IMG/VR virus record: IMGVR_UViG_3300029267_002354
Span: 1 to 64,000 of that record
Strand: one strand, 5' to 3'
From: a virus
DNA: 64,000 nucleotides
In this document: positions 7,558 to 16,003 of the stretch, piece after piece
How positions within the stretch are numbered: the stretch's first letter is position 1
How the letters are laid out: every line of letters starts with the position of its first letter
Program-made: the position numbers and the translations under genes
The notes under the pieces: model-generated
Told to the model about the DNA's origin: nothing
The model's database searches: none
What the model saw: only the letters and a program-made list of their open reading frames with translations

Positions 7558-8079
7558 ATGGAAGGCTGTCAGAGATGCATCATGTTTGATGGTGGTGTTT
7601 CGGGTGCTCGTTTTAGCGAGGACAGGATCTACAGATACAAGCTCTGGAGGATGTGGGATCCGGCGAAGGACTCTGTGGTGTTCGTTGGTCTCAACCCTTC
7701 CACGGCTGATGAGAATGTCGATGATCCAACGGTGAGACGGTGCATTGGATATGCGAAGGATTGGGGGTACGGGTCGATTTTCATGCTCAACATCTTTGCT
7801 TTTAGGGCGACAGATCCACGGGAGATGAAGTTGTCAGAGGATCCTGTTGGGGCAATGAATGATTCGTTCTTGGTAGAGGCGTCCAAGGGTTCTGGGTTGG
7901 TAGTTGGGTGCTGGGGGGCGCATGGTGGTCATCTCGGGCGCGGGAGAGCTGTTCTTGAAATGATGAGAGAAAACGGGATTCGAGTTCATTGCCTCGGGTT
8001 GACAAAGGCAGGTCATCCGAAGCATCCGCTGTACCTGAGAAAAGACTTGGTTCCTGTTCTGATGAATGGAGAAGGTTGA
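7558..8079 (+). CDS. DUF1643 family protein
   Basis: This 173-residue protein shows the DUF1643 signature: RYKLWRMWD, VVFVGLNPSTADE, DDPTVRRC, then WGYGSIFMLNIFAFRATDP, a VGAMND segment and a GCWGAHG motif. Its length is typical. DUF1643 members are common in phages and beside mobile elements, and no activity has been established that I know of. The ATG directly abuts the upstream TAG, and its stop overlaps the QueC-like start as TGATG. Confidence 0.8.
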   Translation: MEGCQRCIMFDGGVSGARFSEDRIYRYKLWRMWDPAKDSVVFVGLNPSTADENVDDPTVRRCIGYAKDWGYGSIFMLNIFAFRATDPREMKLSEDPVGAMNDSFLVEASKGSGLVVGCWGAHGGHLGRGRAVLEMMRENGIRVHCLGLTKAGHPKHPLYLRKDLVPVLMNGEG

Positions 8080-8717
8080 TGACTGGAAGGAACATTGTTG
8101 TTTGGTCGGGAGGGGCGGACTCGACGCTCGTGTTGAACGACTACGCAGGCGTTTCATCTGAGGATTACCCGGTGGTGGCTCTTTCGGTTGCGGGGCACCG
8201 TTTTCTGGGTTCTGAGTTCCTGAAGGCCCAGGGGAAGGCGCAGGCGGAGTACCTGAAGCTGGCGAAGAAGCGCGGGTACCATATCAGGCACGAAAAGATC
8301 CTGTTCTCCGGGAACTACGATTGGGGGGTGAAGAAGAACTGCCGTGATGATGGGGCTCCTTCAGCGCAGTCGGTGATGTGGCTCTCTGCCGTGATGAACG
8401 TTGTGGGCGAAGGAGACAAGGTCCATTTCGGCTACATCAAGGGGGACTGCTTCTGGCACTACCGGGAGCAGTTCGAGGCCGCGTTTGGCGCCCTGTGCGC
8501 CCTGAAGGGGGTCAAGGCGAAGTTGAACTATCGCCTGGAGTGGGAAAGGAAGGGGGACGTCTTGAGGAGGCTGAAGGGGGCAAAGATTCCGCAGAGGTGT
8601 TGGTTCTCGTGCGAGTATACGAAGAATGGAAAGCCGTGTGGGTCGTGTGCGAAGTGCGATGAGATCAAGATGGCGAAGTTGGACTGGCGGTTCAAAAGCA
8701 GCAAGAGGCCGGAGTGA
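8079..8717 (+). CDS. QueC-like PP-loop ATPase (7-cyano-7-deazaguanine synthase-like)
   Basis: The 212-residue product has a PP-loop near the N terminus (VVWSGGADST, residues 8-16), a conserved SxGHRF-like segment, and a C-terminal zinc-binding set of cysteines starting near residue 174 (CWFSCE ... GKPCGSCAKC). This combination is typical of QueC, which converts 7-carboxy-7-deazaguanine to preQ0. In phages preQ0 can feed 7-deazaguanine modification of DNA or host tRNA queuosine. No folE, queD, queE or dpdA homologue is visible in this window, so the pathway assignment is tentative; another PP-loop enzyme is possible. Confidence 0.7.
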   Translation: MTGRNIVVWSGGADSTLVLNDYAGVSSEDYPVVALSVAGHRFLGSEFLKAQGKAQAEYLKLAKKRGYHIRHEKILFSGNYDWGVKKNCRDDGAPSAQSVMWLSAVMNVVGEGDKVHFGYIKGDCFWHYREQFEAAFGALCALKGVKAKLNYRLEWERKGDVLRRLKGAKIPQRCWFSCEYTKNGKPCGSCAKCDEIKMAKLDWRFKSSKRPE

Positions 8718-8719
8718 CA

Positions 8720-8923
8720 ATGATCAGGGTCGAGACGGGTTGCTACCATGTTACTGTCGAGAATGGGGTTGCGTCGATGCCACCGCGCCCGTATCCAGAG
8801 GCTGTGGTTCCGAAAGGTGAGGTTGTGATCGAATGCGATGGTGTATATGACTGCTTTGTGTTCTCTGGTGGGGATGTTGATCCCAGGAAAAGGGCTGTTG
8901 AGCTGGTCGAGGAGAGGTTTTGA
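8720..8923 (+). CDS. Hypothetical small protein
   Basis: GGAG at 8710-8713 gives a 6-base spacer to the ATG at 8720, which I prefer to GTG 8714. The 67-residue product is probably a small beta-rich domain (HVTVENGVASMPP, EVVIECDGVYDCFVF) with an acidic end. No family is recognised. Confidence 0.5.
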   Translation: MIRVETGCYHVTVENGVASMPPRPYPEAVVPKGEVVIECDGVYDCFVFSGGDVDPRKRAVELVEERF

Positions 8924-8925
8924 AG

Positions 8926-9423
8926 ATGGGTGATGTGAAGAAGTCAAACATTGGGACGTCGTTTGATTCCTTCCTGGAGGAAGAAGGGATCATGGATGAT
9001 GTAGATCGGGATGCGCAGAGGCGAATCAAGAAGATGAAGGGACTGCGATTTAGGATAGTAAAATGTGGTCCTGGTGCGTATTTTGTGCAGCGCAGAAGGT
9101 GGTTTGGATGGGAAACGCAGTGCGGATATCATCGTGGTGCGCCGGGCGACTTTGCATATCGGTATTGTGAGGCAGCGAATCCGTATGCATTGATCGATCA
9201 CACGATCCCAGATCTGATAAGTGAGTTTGAGAAGCCGACCTTGCCGAAGGCGAGGGTTAGAGAGATGAGAAGAATGAGGGCGTATCGCCTGAGGGGCATT
9301 ACAGGTGTTGTCGATCTTGAAAGGGCAACGAGGAAGCTCCTTGATCATCAGGCCACGAATCCTCCGCATACAGAGTTCGTCCCGCCTGGAGATATTCCTA
9401 TGGAGTGGGAAGTGTCAATGTAA
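8926..9423 (+). CDS. Protein with N-terminal antitoxin-like motif and unknown C-terminal domain
   Basis: The ATG at 8926 is 8 bases after GGAGAGG. Residues 6-20 (KSNIGTSFDSFLEEE) closely resemble the opening of XRE-type antitoxins (pattern NIGSSFDDFL-x-EEG). The usual helix-turn-helix continuation is not evident. Instead there is a basic region (KKMKGLRFRIVKCGPGAYFVQ) and an aromatic domain (WFGWETQCGYH), then an Arg-rich helix. It may be a fusion that has borrowed an antitoxin N-terminal segment. Confidence 0.5.
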   Translation: MGDVKKSNIGTSFDSFLEEEGIMDDVDRDAQRRIKKMKGLRFRIVKCGPGAYFVQRRRWFGWETQCGYHRGAPGDFAYRYCEAANPYALIDHTIPDLISEFEKPTLPKARVREMRRMRAYRLRGITGVVDLERATRKLLDHQATNPPHTEFVPPGDIPMEWEVSM

Positions 9424-9472
9424 CGCGTGTCGGGGTAGCAAGATGGTGGATCCTGGGATTCAGGAGAGAGTA

Positions 9473-9802
9473 ATGGCTGATAGTTTTTGGAAGATCATGG
9501 CGAAGAAGCGTCGTGAGCAACGGCAGGCTCCTGCGGAGTCAGAGGTTCCGCGCCACAAGAGGCGCAAGCCGAAGAGGAAGCGGTACACGGTCGAGATGAA
9601 GCGTAGGCCGGAGCAGAAGTGCTGGTTCTCTTGGCACAAGGAGTGGAGCTGCCACGGGAAGTACGAGACTTTGAAGAGCGCGAAGCAGGCGATGAGGAGT
9701 CTGAAGAAGGATCGGCTGTGGGGGGAATACCTGCACCGGATCGTGGATGATGGGACCGGCCAGGTCCTGGTGACGAATGAAGAGGAGATGCCAGATGAGT
9801 AG
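9473..9802 (+). CDS. Highly basic hypothetical protein
   Basis: CAGGAGAG at 9461-9468 supports the ATG at 9473. The 109-residue product is strongly basic (HKRRKPKRKRYTVEMKRRPE). It then has a compact W/C/H-containing region (CWFSWHKEWSCHGKYE) ending in an acidic tail. It looks like a small nucleic-acid-binding protein; no family is recognised. Confidence 0.5.
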   Translation: MADSFWKIMAKKRREQRQAPAESEVPRHKRRKPKRKRYTVEMKRRPEQKCWFSWHKEWSCHGKYETLKSAKQAMRSLKKDRLWGEYLHRIVDDGTGQVLVTNEEEMPDE

Positions 9803-10100
9803 TGAAGAGAAGCCAAAGATTCAGCGACCGAGTGTCAGGCCAAAGGGGCAGGGAATGCGGGGTGAAAATGCGTCATTTGCGATGAATAAAAAGGTGATTC
9901 CCATTGCCACGTACAGCACCATTGAGAGGGAAGGCGCGTTTCTGGAGGTCTCGCACGGATCTGAACGGGTGCTGGGGCTGAATGTGGTTTTTGCGGACGT
10001 GGATCAGATGTGTGCGAGTGGGGGTTGTGAGTGGTGCGATCGCCTCCGTTCCAGGATTCGATCTCGTGTCGATCCGTCGATGATGAGAGTGGGCAACTGA
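9795..10100 (+). CDS. Hypothetical small protein
   Basis: AGAGGAG at 9781-9787 precedes the ATG at 9795. The 101-residue product has a basic, disordered-looking N terminus (KPKIQRPSVRPKGQG), a central strand region and CASGGCEWC, a possible metal site. It overlaps the previous gene by 8 bp. The function is unknown. Confidence 0.5.
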   Translation: MSSEEKPKIQRPSVRPKGQGMRGENASFAMNKKVIPIATYSTIEREGAFLEVSHGSERVLGLNVVFADVDQMCASGGCEWCDRLRSRIRSRVDPSMMRVGN

Positions 10101-10158
10101 CGCGGGACTGGCAGAGAACAGCAAGGGCATGCAAGTGCTCCGGCAAAGGAGAATGAAA

Positions 10159-10518
10159 ATGGTGACAGTTGAGATGATGAAAGAGGCCCTGGAGGGTCAT
10201 GTCGATGAGCTTCGGAAGAGCCTGAGCCGGAACAGGAAGCTCCTGAAGTCAGTGGGGAGGTGGCGAGCGACAGTCGATGCTCATCTGGATGCTGCCCGGG
10301 TATGCTTTGATGGGTTGGCCACAGGTGATCCCGTGGAGGAGATCGAGTACGAGCCGGAGACTGGGAAGCCATACGTGTGCATCGTCCTTCCTGTGAAAGA
10401 GGACCTGGAGGCGGTCCTGGCGGCGAACCAGGAGTACTACAAGAGGATCAGCCGTCACAACTTCTCCGACATGGTTGTGCTCAGCGTGGTTCCCGGGAAG
10501 GATGGAGAGGATGGTTGA
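10159..10518 (+). CDS. Hypothetical helical protein
   Basis: AAAGGAG around 10145-10151 favours the ATG at 10159 over those at 10129 and 10153. The 119-residue product is helical at the N terminus (MMKEALEGHVDELRKSLSRN) and ends with a strand-rich segment (SDMVVLSVVPG). The last bases overlap the next start. No family is recognised. Confidence 0.5.
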   Translation: MVTVEMMKEALEGHVDELRKSLSRNRKLLKSVGRWRATVDAHLDAARVCFDGLATGDPVEEIEYEPETGKPYVCIVLPVKEDLEAVLAANQEYYKRISRHNFSDMVVLSVVPGKDGEDG

Positions 10519-11053
10519 TGTGAACGCTGAAAAGGAAGAGTTGTTCTTCGAGGCGGAGACGAGGAAGCATCAGCAGGAGGTCTCAAAGAACATGGTCTCT
10601 TTTGCGATGGAGATCCTCCGGAGGGCCACGGTGCATGATGCTTCGAAGTTGGTGTCGCCGGAGCGCGAGATCTTCATCCGGATGACTCCGAGGTTGCGCG
10701 AGCTGACCTATGGCTCGGACGAGTACAAGGCTGCGCTGGAGGAGCTGGGGGAGGCGCTGACGCACCACTACAGCAAGAACTCTCATCACCCTGAGCACTT
10801 TGGCACCGATCCGAGTAGCAGCGTCGATGGGATGAGCCTGTTCGATGTGGTGGAGATGCTCTGCGACTGGATGGCGGCTACAAAGCGGCACGCTGACGGG
10901 AGCATTCAAGAGAGCCTGGAGATTAACCAGGATCGGTTCAAGATCCCCTCTCAACTCGTGGGCATCATGCGCAACACTGTGCCGGAGATCGGGATGGACG
11001 AGGGGTACGAAGACCCAATTCAAAAGGCGAACTCAAGTTCGCAGGAGGGATGA
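10511..11053 (+). CDS. DUF5662 family protein
   Basis: This 180-residue protein matches the DUF5662 pattern as I know it. HDASKL is followed by SPEREIF, then TYGSDEYKAAL, the His-rich HHYSKNSHHPEHF, GMSLFDVVEMLCDWMAATKRH and a final N-x-DRF segment. The clustered His and Asp residues suggest a metal site like that of HD-type enzymes, but no reaction is established. The C-terminal codons read through a dispersed palindrome (11028-11041). Confidence 0.8.
   Translation: MVDVNAEKEELFFEAETRKHQQEVSKNMVSFAMEILRRATVHDASKLVSPEREIFIRMTPRLRELTYGSDEYKAALEELGEALTHHYSKNSHHPEHFGTDPSSSVDGMSLFDVVEMLCDWMAATKRHADGSIQESLEINQDRFKIPSQLVGIMRNTVPEIGMDEGYEDPIQKANSSSQEG
11028..11041. repeat. Dispersed palindrome copy 3 (CGAACTCAAGTTCG)
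   Basis: Located in the last codons of the DUF5662 gene and directly before the AGGAGGG ribosome-binding site of the next gene. Confidence 0.9.
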
Positions 11054-11055
11054 AA

Positions 11056-11970
11056 ATGCCTTTTGACTACAAGGATGGTGTGTTCAATATTCCGGAGAAC
11101 GAGTTCAACGAGTTCGAGGAGAGGGATATCTATGTGCCATGGAGTGTGGACCTTCGTGTTGGAGGTGTGGTGAACCTTTCTGCTGTTGGGTACGATGGGT
11201 ACTATGCCGTAAACAAAATTGAGGAATTGGGTGAGGACAGATCGCACTGCAAAGTCACTGTTCAAAAGGTCGCCAATGTGAAGGATGTGGATGAGGCGAG
11301 GAAGGGATTTGACGGGATCCCTGTGTCTTTCAGTGATGAGATGATCGAGCGATTTAGTACTCCTGCAATGGAAATGGCGGAGCAGCTCGTGCCTCCACCG
11401 GAGAAGGATCTGAGGATCCACAGAGACGGGACAGTGATGGAGGGGATGCGGTCGGCCAAGACGCATGAGGCGGCCAAACGTGCAGTGACGAAGTTTCTGC
11501 GCGAGCAATCCTGCCTTGGAATGTTCATGGACCCGCCCAAGCCTGTGTATGCTCCGTATATTCCGCTGCAGATATCGGAGAGTCCTTTTGCGTCTCCGGA
11601 TGGCTGGAATGGAGATCTGCTCTTGTCCAGTCGTCAGCAGCGCGAAGAGGGGCCGAGGATCAAGAAGGAGAAGCTTCACGAGTACTTCAACCAGATTGTG
11701 ATCGAGTTCGACGGAGAGAGGATCGAGTCTCCTGCTCCGCCAGGCGGATTCGAGTGCTATGCGGCTCAGTCATTTGGGCCTTACCCTATTCGTGTCTTGG
11801 ACTATTGTGCAGACAGCGCCATATCAGAATCGATCGTCGATCTGAGGAGGTTTGTCGGGATAGATGACTCTGGCGCTTGCTGGGCACACGACTGGCTTTG
11901 TGATGCGAGGGTGAAGAATGGTTTGTACCTTGTCCAGAAAAGGCAATTTGAGCGCGTCACGGAGAGGTGA
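11056..11970 (+). CDS. Hypothetical protein
   Basis: AGGAGGG at 11043-11049 gives the ATG at 11056 a good spacer. The 304-residue acidic product has a strand-rich N-terminal part, a central region with EQLVPPPEKDLRIHRDG (resembling short structural linkers), and a C-terminal domain containing two Cys near CWAHDWLCD. No family is recognised. It is the largest unknown in the early region. Confidence 0.55.
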   Translation: MPFDYKDGVFNIPENEFNEFEERDIYVPWSVDLRVGGVVNLSAVGYDGYYAVNKIEELGEDRSHCKVTVQKVANVKDVDEARKGFDGIPVSFSDEMIERFSTPAMEMAEQLVPPPEKDLRIHRDGTVMEGMRSAKTHEAAKRAVTKFLREQSCLGMFMDPPKPVYAPYIPLQISESPFASPDGWNGDLLLSSRQQREEGPRIKKEKLHEYFNQIVIEFDGERIESPAPPGGFECYAAQSFGPYPIRVLDYCADSAISESIVDLRRFVGIDDSGACWAHDWLCDARVKNGLYLVQKRQFERVTER

Positions 11971-11972
11971 GG

Positions 11973-12407
11973 ATGGCCAAGAAGAAGATCACGGCCCAGG
12001 ATGCCGTCGATGTCCTAAACCGCGCCCTGGAGGCCGACAGGGGCGCTGTGATGGCGCTTCGTGACGCCAAGGTCCCATGCAATGATGCCCTGGCGCTCGA
12101 TCCAACGATTCAGGTCTCGTCGACAAACGATCCTGCGATTGTCCACGATGCGTACCAGGGCGGTGAGCTGATCACGGTTGGGGGCGGCAAGCGATACCAG
12201 GTCGGGTTCCTGGGGATGCTGAATGGCATCTTTGGGATCTTGCCGTCTGGGCAAGGTAGGATTGCGGCGGTGTACGAACTCGTGTGTGCGAATTGCACCC
12301 TGGATGAGAAGGACGTGAAGGGGCTTGTTGCCGGGAGCAAGTGTCCGTCCTGCGGGATGCCGCTGAGGATTGGGAGATTGATGAAATTCGTAGAGGTCAA
12401 GAGGTAG
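11973..12407 (+). CDS. Hypothetical protein with C-terminal zinc ribbon
   Basis: The ATG at 11973 follows GGAGAGG at 11961. The 144-residue protein has a helical N-terminal part, a middle strand region (GGGKRYQVGFLGMLNG) and a C-terminal CANC...CPSCG ribbon suited to one zinc ion. The function is unknown. Confidence 0.55.
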   Translation: MAKKKITAQDAVDVLNRALEADRGAVMALRDAKVPCNDALALDPTIQVSSTNDPAIVHDAYQGGELITVGGGKRYQVGFLGMLNGIFGILPSGQGRIAAVYELVCANCTLDEKDVKGLVAGSKCPSCGMPLRIGRLMKFVEVKR

Positions 12408-12409
12408 GA

Positions 12410-12423
12410 CGAACTTGAGTTCG
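12410..12423. repeat. Dispersed palindrome copy 4 (CGAACTTGAGTTCG)
   Basis: Lies between the stop at 12407 and the AGGAGGGG ribosome-binding site before the ATG at 12439. It fills most of the intergenic gap. Confidence 0.9.
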
Positions 12424-12438
12424 CTCCAGGAGGGGAAG

Positions 12439-12732
12439 ATGGCTGAGAAGAAGGTCGCCGCGACACAGCAGATGGAGATCAGCCTCAAGGACATGCAGTC
12501 GATGACGATCGATGTTCAGCACGTCGGGACCGGGGTGATTCTTGGGGTGATTGATCCGAGCGGGGGTGCCATTGCTGAGGGCGCTGTGATCCCGACGCTG
12601 ATGTACGCGTTGGCCTTCGCTGCGAAGGAGCGGGGCTTTCACATGTCTCGATTCGGGGATGCGATGAAGGAGTTCCTGGAGAAGGTTGACGATAGCCTGG
12701 ACCGAGAGAAGGCTAACAGAGTGTTGAACTGA
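12439..12732 (+). CDS. Hypothetical small protein
   Basis: AGGAGGGG precedes the ATG at 12439. The 97-residue product has a strand region (MTIDVQHVGTGVILGVIDP) and a C-terminal amphipathic helix (DAMKEFLEKVDDSLDREKAN). No family is recognised. Its stop is shared with the start of the next gene. Confidence 0.55.
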   Translation: MAEKKVAATQQMEISLKDMQSMTIDVQHVGTGVILGVIDPSGGAIAEGAVIPTLMYALAFAAKERGFHMSRFGDAMKEFLEKVDDSLDREKANRVLN

Positions 12733-13097
12733 TGATCGACGGGCTTCTCGACATTCTCAAGGACATCCGCATCCCCCCCGCGCCGAGTGAGAACTTCGTG
12801 GTGGAGGAGATCTCCAAGAGGCTCACAGGTGCGGGCATCTCATTCGAGCGTGAGGTTTGGGTCGCGAAGCGTTCCAGGGTGGATTTCATGCTCGAAGATG
12901 GGGTGGTGATCGAGGTCAAGCGCGGGAAGCCAAACTCGAAGACGGTGGCTGCGCAGCTGAAGAAGTACGCGGCGAGCGTGAATGTTTCGGAGATTATCCT
13001 AGTGTCGGAGCGTGGACTTGTCTGGCATATCGAGGAGTCGAATGGTAAGCGTGTCCACTACGTTTCTCTCGCGCGAAATTGGGGGCTGACTATATGA
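12732..13097 (+). CDS. PD-(D/E)XK nuclease-like protein
   Basis: The 121-residue product shows a restriction-endonuclease-like core: a helix with ISKRLTGAGI-FERE, then RVDFMLEDGVVIEVKRGK, where D51, E61 and K63 would be the D-ExK triad. An AAQLKKYA helix and an EIILVSER strand follow. Such small single-domain proteins occur as phage-encoded nucleases or Holliday-junction-resolvase-like enzymes. The location directly before a helicase suggests a DNA-processing pair, which is inference. Confidence 0.65.
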   Translation: MIDGLLDILKDIRIPPAPSENFVVEEISKRLTGAGISFEREVWVAKRSRVDFMLEDGVVIEVKRGKPNSKTVAAQLKKYAASVNVSEIILVSERGLVWHIEESNGKRVHYVSLARNWGLTI

Positions 13098-16003
13098 TGA
13101 TTCCTGACTACCTCAAAGAGCCGACGCTGGGTGGCCACATCTTCGGAAAGCTTGAGTATGACGACGAGGATGATGTCTTCGTGCTGACCGGAGAGCCTCT
13201 TGTGCTGCAGTACGCTAAGAGGATCTTTCCGGGCGCGCGTGTGACGCGAGGTGGCGGTGGGAAGATGATGTTCCATCGGACGCGGCGCGAGGTGGCAGAC
13301 CTGAACTGGCTTCTGATGCGGTTCCCGCTGAACATCGACCAGTGCAAGCCGATCCTGGATCGCGCACGGGATGATGCGGTGTTCCAGATCAAAAGCCGGA
13401 TGTCTGGGATGGACAAGGCGAGGACGAAGCCCCCGGAGAGCTTCCTTGGGAAGTTGTACCCGTACCAGGAGGTTGGGACCACGTTCCTGAAGACCAACCA
13501 GCGGTGTGTGCTCGGTGATGGGATGGGGCTTGGAAAGACGTGGACTGCCCTGGCGGCTGCGGCTGCTGCGGGGGACTATCCGGTGTTGGTGGTTTGCCAG
13601 ACGCATGTGCAGAATCAGTGGCAGCGCATGATCGGAACGCTGTTCGATCTGGCCGGTGCGACAGTCACCGAGGGGATGAACCCATTCAGGGTGGCGAAGG
13701 AGCGCGGGAAGAAGATGGCACCGATTCTGAAGTCGCAGACGCCGTACAAGATCCCGGACACACCGTTCGCGATCATCCACTATGGGTTGATTGCGTATTG
13801 GGAGCGGGCGCTGAGGAAGCGTGGGTTCAAGACGGTGATCTTCGATGAGGTTCAGGAGCTTCGCCACACGGGCACTGCGAAGTACTCTGCTGCATCGAAC
13901 CTATCGACGGTTGCCGAGGACGTGTGGGGGCTCTCGGGGACCCCGGTGTACGGGTATGGTGCGGAGATTTGGTCAGTGATGAACGCGATCGACTTCCACT
14001 GTCTGGGGTCGCACGAGGCTTTCACGCGCGAGTGGTGCACTGGGTACGGGGAGAAGATTGTCTCGGATCCACAGGCCCTGAATGGCCATCTGTCGCGCGA
14101 GGGGTTGCTTCTTCGAAGGCGTGCCGACGATCCGGATGTTGCGATTGATCTGCCGCAGGTGGTGCGGAAGGTCGAGGACCTGAACCACGACGAGATCCTG
14201 TACGACAAGCTCATTGGATCGGCGCGGGAATGCGCGAAACGGTATGATGGAGCGGGTTTTACGACCAAGGGACGCTTGGCTCGGATGATGGACACGCAGG
14301 GGCGGAAGGCGACTGGCGTTTCGAAGGCGGCCTACGTTGCGGAGTTCGTGGAGAGCCTGATTGAGGCCGGGGAGAGGCCGCTTGTGTACGCGTGGCATCA
14401 CCAGGTGCATGACATCTACAAGGAGCGGCTGGGGAAGTACAATCCAGCCGTCTTCACAGGAAAAGAGACGCCGAAGCAGAAGGAGTACTTCCTGGAGAAA
14501 TACTCTGAGGGCGAGATGCCGATGGCCCTCCTGAGCCTTCGGTCTGCTGCTGGTTTGGATGGGCTCCAGCATCACGCATCGATGTGCGTGTTCGGGGAGT
14601 TGGACTGGTCACCTGCTATACATTGCTTTGATGAAAAGACGGAGGTTTTGACACGGGATGGGTTCAAGGGGGTGGACGATGTTTCGGTTGGAGATGTCGT
14701 TGCTGGATTTGATGTAGGGAGCGGAGAGATAAGATGGGTTCCGGCTCTTGGGAAAGTGGACCGGATGCTTGATGATGATGAGAAGTTGTACAGGACGAAG
14801 ACCGTCACTCTTGATCTTTGTGTTACCGGAGATCACAGGATGGTTTATCGTAGCAACCGGAGGACGAATAAGGGGACCGTTAGGTCTGAATGGAGAGTTG
14901 ATACGGCTGAGAACTTGTCAGGTGTGAAGAGGAGATACGTTCCTGTCTGTGGAGTGCAAGATGCCACAGGGGTGAGCTTGTCAGATGACGAGTTGAGACT
15001 GATCGGTCTCTTTGTGAGCGATGGGAGCTTTAACGGTAGGCAGGTTACTATTTACCAGTCAGAGGATCAGCCCTGGAACAAGGACATCGTCGAGATCTTG
15101 AACGGTGCAGGGGTTCAGTGGTGGGTCAACCGCGTTCGTGGAATGCTTTGGTATGGGATCCCGACCGGGGCAAGAAAGAGCAGATTGGACCACGATAAGC
15201 CACTGAAGGGGTGGCGTGACTTGGCTCCTTATCTGGACAAAGACATGAGTCCTCTCCTTGATGATTGCACGAGGGATCAGCTTGAGTGTTTCATTCATGG
15301 ACTTTGGCTTGGTGACGGGGCGAAGAAAAAGTGGAACTCTTCTGTCAGGAGGATAACGAATACGAATATTGTTATGCTTGAGAGGCTTCAGTCGCTTTGT
15401 GTCCGTAGGGGGTTCTGCGCGAATATATCGACTAGGAAATCGAGAACATCTGCTGGGAATGTTGTGTACGATATCTACATCAGTGACAGGCAGGATGCGT
15501 ATCTGCAGGACAACCCAAAGAGGCTGAATTCGTTTAAGGAGGATTTGGATTGCGAGGGTGAGAGGGTATGGTGTTTGAACAATGAGCTTGGCACGCTCGT
15601 GGTGAGGAGAAATGGGAAGGTTTGCATCACTGGGAATTCCCAGTGCGAGACGCGGATTGCACGAATTGGTGTCGACAAGACGCTGGAGGATGTGCCGAGC
15701 TACTACTGTGTTTCGAGCGTTGGTCACGACGAGATCATGATGGATGTCCTTGGCGTGAAGACAGGCCAGTTTGTCGGTATCATGGGGGATGAGCCCGAGT
15801 CGTACGAAGAGCAACGAGAGGCAGAGAAGCGTGCCACGCTTCGGATAAAAAGACTCGCCAACAAGCTGAAGAGCGAAAGCAGGGAATTGCCAAGCCCACC
15901 GAAAGAGGATAGGATAGTAGAGCAACCGTTGGCCAAGGGTCGCCCGAAGGGTGCTCGCGGCAAGTTGATCTGTGCTTTTGGTGGGAAGTTGGGTGATGGC
16001 TGA
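13094..16003 (+). CDS. SNF2-type superfamily 2 helicase containing an intein
   Basis: The precursor is 969 residues; about 631 remain after intein removal. Helicase motifs are clear: Q-like LYPYQEVG, Walker A GDGMGLGKT (about residue 141), motif Ia VLVVCQTHVQNQW, DEVQ (about 252), SGTP (about 281), then RPLVYAWHHQ and AAGLDGLQ in the second domain, and QCETRIARIG as motif VI. Homologous phage proteins remodel DNA or act in replication and repair. The intein (14624-15637) splits the gene immediately before motif VI, so splicing is needed for activity. The ATG at 13094 overlaps the previous stop. Confidence 0.85.
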   Translation: MMIPDYLKEPTLGGHIFGKLEYDDEDDVFVLTGEPLVLQYAKRIFPGARVTRGGGGKMMFHRTRREVADLNWLLMRFPLNIDQCKPILDRARDDAVFQIKSRMSGMDKARTKPPESFLGKLYPYQEVGTTFLKTNQRCVLGDGMGLGKTWTALAAAAAAGDYPVLVVCQTHVQNQWQRMIGTLFDLAGATVTEGMNPFRVAKERGKKMAPILKSQTPYKIPDTPFAIIHYGLIAYWERALRKRGFKTVIFDEVQELRHTGTAKYSAASNLSTVAEDVWGLSGTPVYGYGAEIWSVMNAIDFHCLGSHEAFTREWCTGYGEKIVSDPQALNGHLSREGLLLRRRADDPDVAIDLPQVVRKVEDLNHDEILYDKLIGSARECAKRYDGAGFTTKGRLARMMDTQGRKATGVSKAAYVAEFVESLIEAGERPLVYAWHHQVHDIYKERLGKYNPAVFTGKETPKQKEYFLEKYSEGEMPMALLSLRSAAGLDGLQHHASMCVFGELDWSPAIHCFDEKTEVLTRDGFKGVDDVSVGDVVAGFDVGSGEIRWVPALGKVDRMLDDDEKLYRTKTVTLDLCVTGDHRMVYRSNRRTNKGTVRSEWRVDTAENLSGVKRRYVPVCGVQDATGVSLSDDELRLIGLFVSDGSFNGRQVTIYQSEDQPWNKDIVEILNGAGVQWWVNRVRGMLWYGIPTGARKSRLDHDKPLKGWRDLAPYLDKDMSPLLDDCTRDQLECFIHGLWLGDGAKKKWNSSVRRITNTNIVMLERLQSLCVRRGFCANISTRKSRTSAGNVVYDIYISDRQDAYLQDNPKRLNSFKEDLDCEGERVWCLNNELGTLVVRRNGKVCITGNSQCETRIARIGVDKTLEDVPSYYCVSSVGHDEIMMDVLGVKTGQFVGIMGDEPESYEEQREAEKRATLRIKRLANKLKSESRELPSPPKEDRIVEQPLAKGRPKGARGKLICAFGGKLGDG
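14624..15637 (+). mobile_element. Intein with LAGLIDADG homing endonuclease motifs
   Basis: The inserted element is 338 residues in frame. It begins at a Cys (CFDEKTEVLTRDG, block A) after extein residues SPAIH. It has a TGDHRMVY motif (block B His) and two dodecapeptide-like motifs, LIGLFVSDGSF and FIHGLWLGDGAK, typical of a two-motif LAGLIDADG endonuclease. It ends with CITGN followed by extein Ser. The terminal Asn and the +1 Ser fit standard splicing, though the usual penultimate His is Gly here. Removing it joins DWSPAIH to SQCETRIARIG, restoring helicase motif VI. Confidence 0.88.
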
